NCBI GenBank assembly: GCA_026724425.1
Contig: JAIUCV010000001.1
Location: 3,978,001-4,042,000, forward strand
Length of the DNA stretch: 64,000 nucleotides
Origin: Erythrophleum ivorense
Lineage: Eukaryota > Streptophyta > Magnoliopsida > Fabales > Fabaceae
Direction: 5' to 3'
The position numbers and the translations under genes were made by a program. Within the stretch, counting starts at the first letter, position 1; every line of letters starts with the position of its first letter. The notes beneath the pieces are model-generated. The model ran no database searches, was not told the origin of the DNA, and saw nothing but the letters and a program-made list of their open reading frames with translations. Shown piece by piece: positions 35,242 to 46,515 of this stretch.

Positions 35242-35395
35242 GTTTGTGTCACTCCCGTGCTGTCCGGACTTTGGGAAGAGATCGATGAAAGTGCCACACC
35301 AGGTGTGTGACTGTGTTTCTTTGGGGCCTAGAAAATAATAAAGAGGTATGGCCTAGCTGGCTACTTGGATCAGTGTATTGAGTGAAATTGGAAAA

Positions 35396-35403
35396 TATAT
35401 AGA
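35396..35403 (-). promoter_or_regulatory. candidate TATA box of the intronless MFS gene
   Basis: The - strand reads CTCTATATATTTTCC, about 155 bp upstream of the ATG at 35241. Confidence 0.4.
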
Positions 35404-36954
35404 GGCACGTACGGAGGTTCGTACCTTAATTTCCACGTTGGATAATTACACGGGAGCAGGGTCCGCTTGTTAAATGAAAATAAAATTAAAAGTAAAAAAG
35501 TAATTTTATAAATAAATAATATTTATAATATTTTTATTTTTAATAATTAAATAATTATTATTAAAAAATATTAAATACTAATTAAATAATTATTATAAGA
35601 GTAAAATTATAATGTTTTTTACCCTTTCTTCCAATTTTCTTTTTCTAACCATTAGCAAATGGGCCCTTAGTTATCTCTGTATAAAGCTTTTGACTATCTT
35701 TATTTTTTCAATATTCCAAGACATACGAGGGTTTACTTGATACATAAAAATAAAATAAAATAAAAAATAATTTTAATGATATAAAAATAAATTTTATGTT
35801 TTTATTTAAATAATAATAATTATTATTAAATAATAATTATAAAAAGTATAATTGATATTATATAAATTTTTTAAAAAATAAATTCTCTTTGCTACAGTAT
35901 ACCAAACATGTGAGGTGTATCATTATTGGGAATATAGTAAAATAAATAAATAAATTTAATACACCAAGAATATGGTTTAAAATGTGTATATAAAAATACT
36001 GGATTTGTAAGATTCCCATAATAAAATGCATAAGTATTTAGGTTATTTATGTTTATTTATTATGTTAATCATGAGGAGGTGAATTAATCACACATGTATT
36101 AATTGAATTTTTATGAGAAAATAACTTAAATATTATGTGTTTAAGTAATTTGTTCTTTTATATGTATATCTATCCACGAAGGTTATGCTTGCTTTTGGTT
36201 AAGGAGATGAATAATAAAGAGAAAGTAATTTCTTCGGGGTAATTTGACCGTACTATAATAGGACATGTAAAATTTGCAACTTTTTAATATATAATAATTT
36301 TTTTAAAATATTGAGAAGGGTCGGGATTGTGTCAAAATTGTGACCTTTTAATTTTTTTTTTAATTACGGGTCATAGTTACCACTATAGACCTCCCTAAGG
36401 TTTTTTTAATATATAAAAGGGTTGCAATTTGAGCCCAACCATGACCCCTGATTAAATATATATATATATATATATTATATTAAAAGGTGCATACATGTTA
36501 AAGTTAAAATTTGACCTTAACGCGGAAATAAAAAAGAATTCATGTGGCAAGTACATGATTAGATCATCAAATTACATTGCCACATGGATCAATTTGATTG
36601 GCTACAAAAAATATTATTTAATTTTTTTAAATGTTAACCCCTTTAAAGAAATGTGTCCCTCTCATTTTTTTTTTCTTGCATTTATGTTTGTGTGTCTTCT
36701 TTTTCTTTTTCCTTTCTTTCAGTTCACTTCCTTTCATTTTTAATTGCACCATTATTTTACCAGTGTCATAATTTCTTTTTCTCCCTTCCAACCATTGCTT
36801 ATAGCCATTATAGAAGTAAAATCTCACCATATAAACCAAAAAAAGCTTACTTAAAAAAAAAAAGAGTTACTTAGATTTGTGTGGTTTGTGAGCCTTACAA
36901 AAAAAGTAGTCCCAATTATCTATTGTGATCAACTAGCTAGTATGTAAATGTTAA

Positions 36955-37150
36955 TTAAGTTTTTTTAAAATTTTGATTCAAATGTAACTGTGTTGTATTT
37001 AAATTTTAAATTTGTGTAATATAGATATTTTAAGTTGTTGGAGTTTTAAATTACTTAGATTTTTTTTAACTTTAGATGTAATTGTGTTGTATTTAAATTT
37101 AAAATTTGTGTAATATACATAATTTGAGTTATATGACTAGTAAATTATTT
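36955..37150. repeat. two-copy tandem repeat, period about 94 bp
   Basis: TGTGTTGTATTTAAATTT recurs at about 36989 and 37083 with similar flanks (ATTTGTGTAATATA after each). Confidence 0.75.
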
Positions 37151-40100
37151 AGAAAAATAATTTTTAAAAAATAGGCTTATGATATTATAATATATAATTA
37201 TGTTTTTAATAATGTGAATTAAATTAAAAATTATATAATTTTTTAAACATAGAAGGAGGGCTAGAAAAATAATATGTTTAGTATATAAAAATATAATATG
37301 CAATAATATGTTTAATAAATATAAAGTGTAATAGTATGTTTACTTTTATATTATATTATATAAAAATACAACTACAAAATAGTGTGTTTAATATAATGTA
37401 AGTTTCAATCATGTGAATGAAATAAAACATTAAAATTTATAATTATATATAGTGTAATATAATATAAAAAAATAATAATATACTTTTATTTATGTACTTA
37501 AGGAAATGAAAAATGTATAAAATTCTAAAAAATTATTGAGAAAAATGAATATAATATTTAAAAATAATAAAATACAATAGGCTCTATACATATGTTTTAG
37601 TATCTTTGCTACAAGATTAGCTTAAAACTAGACTTCAATGTTATTTTAATATACATTGTATCAATGGTAACTAAAAATCCTATGGTGTCAATTTGAGAGG
37701 TTATTGAGCAGGTATATTCTATATTTAGATACAATAGAAAACATCAAGTCATCTCACATGTATTTAAAATTAAGAAAAATCATATACTTTGTTACTTATG
37801 TAGTTATATGCCATTCAACATTTCTTGTTTGGATCATATTATTATTTTGTGAATAAAGAATGTGTACCAACTAATATAGTCAATTGTGAGTCATTCATAT
37901 TCCATCGAGTATTTTGGACATTTAGGCATTGCATTGATGCTTTTAACTACTTGAAGTGAATAGTCCAAATAGATATAACATTCTTGTACGATAAATACAA
38001 GGAGATCATACTGATTGCAAGCACACAAAACTTGTGAGAGAAACATTGTCTCGCTTGCTTTTATCATAGTAAAAGGAGAAATATATGAGACACAGGTATA
38101 GTTCTTATTCAACTTCCGAGCACATGTGATGAAGGATAAAGATAAAATTTACTTAAATTTTTATGAACACTTTAGCATTATGGTCATTGTGGCTAACTAG
38201 CGCATAGGGTAGCAACCACCGCAGACTTATCACATGCTTTGTCTCTAACACTTGGCTAGTAATATCAACAATAATTTTATAATGCAATGATTGAATAAAT
38301 TGTTTACCAAAATTGGTATATCTTACTATCACTTAAACTCATCAGTATTTGTTCAATACATTGACTTAGCTTTGTATGAGTTATTAATTATCTTATATTT
38401 TCATGTACAAGTTACATATATAAGCAATATGAAGTGAATGAAGAATTAATCCACATATGCCAACTAGATTTACACTTGCTAATTGGATTAATGAGATATC
38501 TAGGAATCAATAGTATCAAACGTATAGTGTTGATAACAAATGATAAAGCCACATAACCACGAACTTAGTAAAGAGTATAGACATGATTTTTAAAAAGGTC
38601 ATATTCTTACCCGTGTTTGGGTTGTTTTGGAGAATATTTTACAAGTTAATTAAGTATTGTGTCTAATGAGCAAAAAAGACAAGTGCATAGCTGCAAATAA
38701 GATAAGTCATATCAAAAGATATCAGATTAAAAATAGTAATCATAACTTAAAAAAGAAATAAGATCATAGCTCCCCACCATGACCTTATATAAAAATAAAA
38801 TAAAATTGAGGGTATTATTAAAAAAAAATTAAAGGGTCACAACTAGGCCCAACCAGGATCCCCCAATTTAAAAAAAAAACAAAAAAGGATCATGATTTTG
38901 AAACAACAACAAATTATTTATTATATATGGAGAGAAAAGACTAGTAGCTTTTCTTATGGGAAATTAATATTTCTTCTTATTGTAATATGATCAAAATTCC
39001 TAATTTCATGCTCCATAATGACTATCAAAAAAACAAATTTGTCATTTAAGATTGGAGTCTCTACTACGTTGAAATTAAAATTGTAAATTTTATTATTCAT
39101 GTTCACTTATTTATAAATGTAATCCATATATAACATGGTTGATATCTACTATTAATTAACAAAAATTTGAAACTTACACACCACTACACGACAACGGATA
39201 TATGTTGTACAAATTGGAGTATAAATTATAATAAACAGTATTTATAACATTTTAATTGACGAATATATGTTTTAAAATTAAGGTGATGGTTTAGGTGACA
39301 TAAGAGAATTTATAACTAAATGGTTAAACATTTTATTTGTGCATAGTAATTACAGTATGGTAAATCAACCTTTTTTTTAATTGAGAGAGGCTCAAATTAT
39401 ATAATATTTCCTTGTGTTAAAAGTTAGAGGTAAATTATAATTTGTTTCTTTGAGAGATATTTAAATTATATAATTATTTTATTTATTTTAAAAAATTACA
39501 CTCACTTTTCTGAAATCAAAATATGCTTCATATTAATCATTCATACAATAAAAGATAAGTTACAATTATATCTATTTTCACCAAAATATCCTTATATTTG
39601 TTATTTATATAATATAACAAGTATTAAATATGTATTATTTCTTGCCAAGAGTATCAAATAATATGAATTTGAGTAATATAAAATAATTACTTTTTAAAAT
39701 GTAAAGTAAATTAAATTTATAATTTTTAACACAAAATAAATGACTTTAAAATAAAAGTTGAAGAAATACATTTTTTAATAATTTATGTTTTTAATAAATA
39801 AAATAAATATGATCTTTAAGAGTATTTGAGTCATTTTATATATGACTTTAAGGGAAGTTGGTATATATTTTTATAATGAAATAGGATTGTATAATTTGGA
39901 AATATTTCTTAAGGGAGGGAAAATTAATTTACTCAAAAGTTTAACTTGTTTCTTGACCAACAAATATTGTCTATATTTCTTATATAATATAGTAAGTATT
40001 AAATATATATTGACTAATATAAAATAGTCACTTTTCTAAATTTAGCATATTACAAAATCATTTAATAAAAAAATAATTATTAAAATAAAGAACATATTCA

Positions 40101-40733
40101 CAAAACAATTTTTAAGATCAACCAATCAAAGGATAATATTTAATGTCAACAATAACATATATTATAAATAAATATCAATAAACATAAGAAATGCTATAAA
40201 TTTGATAAAATTTTATAATAAATTAAATCTATAATTTTCAAGACAAAATAGATAATATTAAAAAAACTTAAGAAATATATTTAATAAGTTATACTTTAAT
40301 AAAAAAATTAATATTATCATAAAGGCTATATGTATTTTGGTTATCTTTTTTGTTTTAAGAAAAATTTATATATTTTTTACAATAGATAAAAAAATTGTGT
40401 AATTTGAATATCTTTTAGAAAATGAAAAAGTAAGTTACTTATTATTTTATTTTCAAGTGAAATATATGTAGAAATCTATCAAGTGAAAAGAATAACTTTA
40501 TATGAGATATGAGAAGAGAAAATAATTACTCTTAAATCTTAAATTAATTTTTAAAATTAGTGCAAAAATTATCATTAATATGTACTAAATTTTTTAAATT
40601 ATTTTCTTATTAATATTTTGCATTAATCTTATTGATTACTCATGTATGGATGATTATTTCTTTCTCTTACTTAATATATATATATATATATATAATATTA
40701 AAAAATATTTGAATAATACACACTAAATATGAA

Positions 40734-40824
40734 AACACACACACACACATATATATATATATATTTATATTATATATATATATATGTATATTATATATAT
40801 ATATGTATATCTGTGTGTGTGTGT
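40734..40824. repeat. compound (AC)n(AT)n...(TG)n microsatellite, self-complementary
   Basis: An ACACAC tract is followed by about 60 bp of TA-rich repeats and then by TGTGTG. The AC and TG tracts are complementary, so the segment can fold into one long hairpin. Confidence 0.85.
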
Positions 40825-41125
40825 CTATTACGTACGGCATTTTATCCCTTGTTCATTCGACATATGTTTATATATATATATATATATATATTATAAAAAT
40901 TAAAATTTTTATTATTTGATAATCTTTAAAATTAGGTGATATAAGATGCATTTAAAAGATATATTTTGAAATTCTAATAAATAAAGTATTATTAAATATT
41001 CAAAATAATAAAAAAATTAAAATATTTTTTCTAATTATAATTTTAAAATATGTTCCATTACATATACACGACAACTAAGACAGGCAAGAAAACAATAACA
41101 CAATCGAAGACTTTTATATAGTTTG

Positions 41126-41157
<32 letters not shown>

Positions 41158-41282
41158 ATCTTCATGATCGGTAGCGTTAACAGGTTGCTAAGCATGATCC
41201 AAGAAAAGAGTTGCGCATTTAGTTGGTTCTAACGCAAACTTTGGCTTTGCGTTTCTGGCAATTTACTTGAACACGAAGGAGA

Positions 41283-41375
41283 CGACACCAACTATATTGA
41301 CGAGAGAATATTCTGAATTGTGCGACACCAACTATATTAACGAGAGAATATTCTGAATTGTGCGACACCAACTGT
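41283..41375. repeat. 40-bp tandem repeat, about 2.3 copies
   Basis: CGACACCAACTATATT starts at 41283 and 41323, and a truncated third copy starts at 41363. The first two copies differ by one base in the readable part. Confidence 0.9.
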
Positions 41376-42479
41376 CACATTAAGGATTTTTTTTTTTAAA
41401 TGATAGGAGAAATTCTCTAGTGGATATAGAGATTTGAACGTGCCACAATGAATGAAAATTCTTTAAAATAAATGTTAAATGCTTCTAGTGAAAAGTTTAT
41501 TAATATGCTTGTTTTAGTAAAATTTATTGTTATTATTATTTTGGTACTAATTGACTATGCACAATATAATCTGTAAGTTTCTTTTCAAATCAAATATTCT
41601 ATAGTTAAGGCATATTTAAGTTGTAATAATTTTGTTGATAATTTTATTTTTTAAGAAGTTAAGGACCTGTTGCATTGCTGTTTTTGAAAACAGTTTTTGT
41701 GGATTAAAAACAAGGACTTACCTAAAATATACAGATTATACATTCTGAGTCAGCCACTCACATTTTATAAAGTTTATAATAAAAGATTTTAAAAATCAAA
41801 ATTATTTTTAAAGAATATAATTACTACTAGATTTTAAAGAATTTATTATTATATTTAAAATATTTATTATTGAATTTAAAAAAATAATAAATTTTTAAAT
41901 TTAGTAACAAATTTCTTAAAATTTAATAAAAATTATGGTCCTTAAAGATAATTTTAACTTTTAAGATTTTTTTATTATAAATTTTACAAGATTTAAATTC
42001 TTGGATGTATTTTTTCTTTTAATTTTAAGAATGATGATGATACATAAAAATATTGAGATAAATCTAATAATAAAATAACTTACTCTATTAGGAGATAAAA
42101 AATCAACATTTACTTTAAGGTTTTTTTTTTGGGTTTACAAAATCATTTTCTTAAGAATGACTTGTTAAGCACAAATTTAAAATTGCGAGGTGTTTGTTGA
42201 GAATTGTATTAGAACGATGATGGGTATGGGTTGGGCCAAGCATATCAGTATTGCTAATTTCTTCAAGTCGTCTTAAATTCTTTGGACATTTTTATCATAA
42301 ATTTGTCTCCCATTTAAATATTTTAACATCTAGATTGACCGGGCTTGAAACTTTGGTTTTTCTGTTTAATTTGGGCCACCTATTGACTTGGGCATAACAC
42401 CCACTTCTAGCTTTCTATAATGATATATAGCATGATCTATAATTTCATTTCACTCTTTTATCAAGTGGGATATTTTAAA

Positions 42480-42905
42480 TTTAGTTTATTTTATAGATTT
42501 TTTTAATTTAGTTATTTGTAAATAAAGTATTTTTTAAATTTGATTCTTCATAAAATTATCTTTTTAAATTGGTCTCTCACATATTTGTATTTTTAATTTA
42601 ATTTTTTACAAATAAAATTATTATTAATAATGTGTTTCTATCAATCTATTGTAAATAAAATTAATAATACATTAATAGAAGGATATTATTTATAACCTAT
42701 CAAAAAATATGTTATATATTAGTACATTTGTTAATGTCGTTTTTAATAGATTAATAAAAGAACATTATTAATAACAATTTTATTTGCAAAAGACTAAATT
42801 AAAAGATAATTACATGTAAAAGATCAAATTAAAAAATTTGTAAAGGATTAAATTAATAAATTTATAAAAAATTAAATTAAAAAATACTTTGTTTATAAGG
42901 AAAAA
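42480..42905. repeat. AT-rich foldback element, about 425 bp
   Basis: The left arm (42490-42630) carries repeats such as AATTTAGTTATTTGTAAATA and TTTTTACAAATAAAATTATT. The complement of the right arm carries AATTTAGTCTTTTGCAAATA and TAAAATTGTTATTAATAATG. Arms are around 140-180 bp with an A/T loop. Same motif style as the foldback at 27990-28340; probably related MITE-like DNA. Confidence 0.6.
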
Positions 42906-43689
42906 ATAAAATAAAATTTCACTCTATATAACATGTAAAGAGATAGTCTCTTGTAAGGAGAAAAGAGTAGCAATGGCTTCATAATTTAGGAGATAAATGC
43001 ATGTGGACTATTGAGGTTAAAAACCAATAATAAGTGAGTTCCAATAAACCACATAAGAAAAGAAACAAAATTCTGATTATACAGGATACAACGCCTTGCA
43101 GATTTACAAAATAAAGAATTTCGCTTTCATTTAAATAAGCAAAACTAAGTTTATAGAACTTTAACACAAATTAAATAGGAAAAAAAGAGTGAATATTAAA
43201 ATTTACTCTTTAAAACATACTTTTTCTTTTTAACTTGGTTTTATAAATTTTGACTTTTCCATTTAAATCTTCTGAGTCATCAATAAATAACCCTTATGTT
43301 AAGTTCTTCAACAAAAGGTTAGCAGAAATAATCATGTAACATAACTAAAAATTAATAAAACTGTAATTGTGACTAAAATGTGAAAAAAGAAGTCTCATAA
43401 TATCTTTATTTTTATTCAAAATTCAACGTTTGATACATCTTTTTTTTTTTTTACAATTTTTCGTCACAATTAATGGATTACATTAATTTTTAGTTAACCT
43501 AATAATTGTTTATTTTTAACGAACTTGATGTAAAAGATTTATTGAATGCGAAATACACTTCAAAATATTAAAATGAGAAGATCAAACTTTTTAAAAAATA
43601 TATCTTTATAGAAATAAAATATTAATTCATTGAAAAAAAAAACACGATTACATTATCTTATCTACTTGTATATAGTGCACTGCTACACG

Positions 43690-44195
43690 TAAGTACGAAT
43701 TCGCAGAGGGCAGGGGGTGCTGGCCCTCCCATAGAGTTTTGTACTACAATGGGAGTGAAAAATGACACCTGGATTCTCTGTGATGCGTGTTATACGTATT
43801 TTAATTTGGATTATTTAAATTAAATTTAAATGATTTAATTTCATAAAACTTTTTTATAGTTAATAATTATAAAATTATTTTTATTTTATGTTTTATATCT
43901 TTCAAACTAACAAATTTTTTAAATTAAAAAATATATAAAATCTAAACCAGATCTAAATCATCTAAATATGCATATTTCAATTTTGCACTGGATTCATGGG
44001 CTAAAAAATGTGTAAGGAAGAAACAAATATTAGTGGAATTATAGTTATAGGAGAAAAATTTGAGAAACATGTGTGAATTTTAGACAGTTAATACCTAATT
44101 ATCACAATTTATAAAATTTTTATATAAATTATGAATTTGTTATCTTTTTTTTTCGCCCCCTATAATTTATTTCTACATCCGTCATTGGCTACACG
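43690..44195. repeat. possible interspersed repeat with 'ggggtgctggccc' and 'cgccccctat' edges
   Basis: The left edge has GCAGGGGGTGCTGGCCCTCC and the right edge has CGCCCCCTATAATTTATTTC followed by TACATCCGTC. In my recollection such paired edges recur in uncharacterised plant dispersed repeats. No termini or duplication were identified, so this is weak. Confidence 0.3.
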
Positions 44196-44607
44196 TCTTA
44201 TTAGCTACATACTCTCAAAAAGACTAACTTCCACTCTACCCCCTCCTTGAAGAAATGTACAAATTGAAGATAATATTTGATATGTAAGAACCTAAATCTG
44301 AAACAACTTTCAATTAGCTGTTTGATAAGATGAAGGAGCTAGTGGCATTAATTGTCAACGGATGTGTTTGGGTGAAACTGCCAAACTATACATATGCTTC
44401 CATTTGGCCACCATATATAACACCATATATATATATATCCTAAGATATTAATCACTATTTTGAGTAATATTAACCAACATGGATTGCTTGGTCTCTTTTG
44501 TCCACTTGTCCTCCTTATAGAAAGCATTATAATGATTGCTTCTGTTCTGCCTCTAACCAAACTATATAAGCCACTTGCCTCAAGTATTGTGAAGCACATG
44601 CAGTTTT

Positions 44608-44698
44608 AATTTTCAACGTGATGACTTGTCTTTTAATTCAAACGTTTGACTGCGATAAAAACGTTGGGTTTAAAAGACAGGTCATCACGTCGAGAATT
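44608..44698. repeat. 91-bp imperfect hairpin
   Basis: Arms of about 39 bases (44608-44646 and 44660-44698) pair with a few mismatches around a ~13-base loop. The core CGTGATGAC..TGTCTTTTAA pairs with TTAAAAGACAG.TCATCACG. The size suits a small foldback repeat or an inverted-repeat transcript; no evidence of expression. Confidence 0.75.
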
Positions 44699-46054
44699 AC
44701 AATTTTTATTGGTAGATGCCCATAAGAATACTATAATTAAATAAAAGAGACAATTATATATTAAACACCTAATTATTTGATCAAGAAAATGTTATTAAAA
44801 AATAATTATAATGCATTAAGGAAGATTCATGTTACTATCTCTAACAATTTAATCAAACTCTAAACTAGTGTTTGATAAAAAATCTACAAGTTATGGTCGA
44901 AGCTCATACATTTTAGCCGATAGTATTGTGAACACTGAACAGATTCCTTACATATATATATATATATATATATATTATTCATTGGTTGAAGTTTTTAGGT
45001 AAAGGTCAACCCTTGCTAAGATAATCTGCGTGTCTAATTTCTCCTTTTCTTTTTTCTACACATTTCCATTTAGCCTTTTTTGTCCCTTACGGAAAACAAA
45101 GATTTAGGAGTTGGAGCTAAAAGAGTTCTTATTTTCTTAAATTAATATTTGAAGACAAAAATAGCAATCAAGAACCTTAATTTATAAGAGTTGGCGTCGC
45201 ATTCGAGATATAAATGTGAACAATCAAGATACAAAAGCTAAAAACGGCCATTATGACTATAATTAAGGGATGAGTTTATGAATTTAGAGAGAACGCTCGC
45301 AATCTTTTTATTAATCAAGGATTCAATTGTTTTCTCTACAAAATGAGGGGATAAATATTGATTCCACTCACAGAATGTGTTTGTCTTCAAAGTTTCCTGA
45401 ATTTTTTTTTGATTTCCTAAGTGTACCAATTATTTTAATTAGTTCATCTGTATTAGAGCCATCATAAATAAATTAGCAGTTAATTTTAATTTCGGTAATG
45501 TTTAAAATGAAAACTCAATATGTGACTTTTAATTAAGTCTATTTTAAATTTCTCAATCTTTTATATATGTTGAATATCTCAAATATTGACCTTAAGTTTG
45601 GTGAAAAATATACTTTTGCTTTTATAATTAAGATAAAATTTACAATTGTAAGAACTCCAAAATTCCCAACAAAAAAGTTCATTTATATACACGCCACATT
45701 ATTGGATCAATGCTAGCTAGTTTTATAAAATCTCCAACAATTTCTATCCAATTAATGTAATCAATTAGTTGGCACCTAACGGGGTTAATAATCATATGAC
45801 CAATATTTCTAGTAAAATCAGTGGTGACCTAGTTGTTTTCTTTTATATACGCATAATGGCACACAAGGTATAATTCAAAACTTCTTAAAATTATTACTCA
45901 AATTCTTAGTAGCTTCAATATATTCTGATTGAAGTCCGAAATAGGATTTTTGGAGGTGAGTTAGTGCTGTTGAGCTAATATTTATGGGTCAAATACTGAT
46001 GTATATAATAACTTAATACTGTCTCGACCTCAATCAACTTGCAAGCCGACATTA

Positions 46055-46068
46055 CCCCCCCCCCCCCC
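46055..46068. repeat. C14 homopolymer
   Basis: Fourteen C residues followed by an A run, about 450 bp downstream of the stop of the two-exon MFS gene. Unusual in this AT-rich DNA and a likely place for sequencing length error. Confidence 0.9.
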
Positions 46069-46515
46069 AAAAAAAAGCGTGGATTGCTTCATTAATGCTC
46101 TATATGATACTCTTTCTAGATATATATAGTAATACTAATAATAAATAAAGACATAAAATAAGAGAAAAACAATACTCATTTAGTCAAGGTTGCTAAGCAT
46201 TACCGACCATCTCTTACATTAAAAAAACAAAAGAAAACTTCCATAAAAAATAACACATTATTACAATTATGAAGCCATCATGTCTTTAATTATTTTATTC
46301 CATGTTGAATAGAAAATAGAGCAAGAGTACAAAGGAAAAACAAAACTTTAATTGTAATTTTGTGTGACAGCCAAGAGTAAGTTTGCCCTTAAATTAACCT
46401 ATAGAATACAGTGAAGTATACAACAAACCAAAGAAAATGTTGCACCCAAATTGTCTAACATACATAATTAATTTGTTCATTCCTATCTCGTTATCCCTTT
46501 CTTTTTGTCCTATTT

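Larger units (their letters stand above)
35404..46515. other. AT-rich intergenic region between the two MFS genes
   Basis: About 11 kb with no recognised gene. Contains AT-only repeat segments (35470-35910), a 94-bp-period duplication (36955-37150), dense TA/CA/TG microsatellites (36458-36477, 40673-40696, 40734-40824, 40871-40892, 41131-41158, 44950-44976), a 40-bp tandem repeat (41283-41375), a large foldback (42480-42905), a likely interspersed repeat at about 43690-44195, a hairpin (44608-44698) and a C14 run at 46055-46068. 37600-38600 is less repetitive and more balanced in composition but gave no recognisable coding similarity. Confidence 0.6.
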
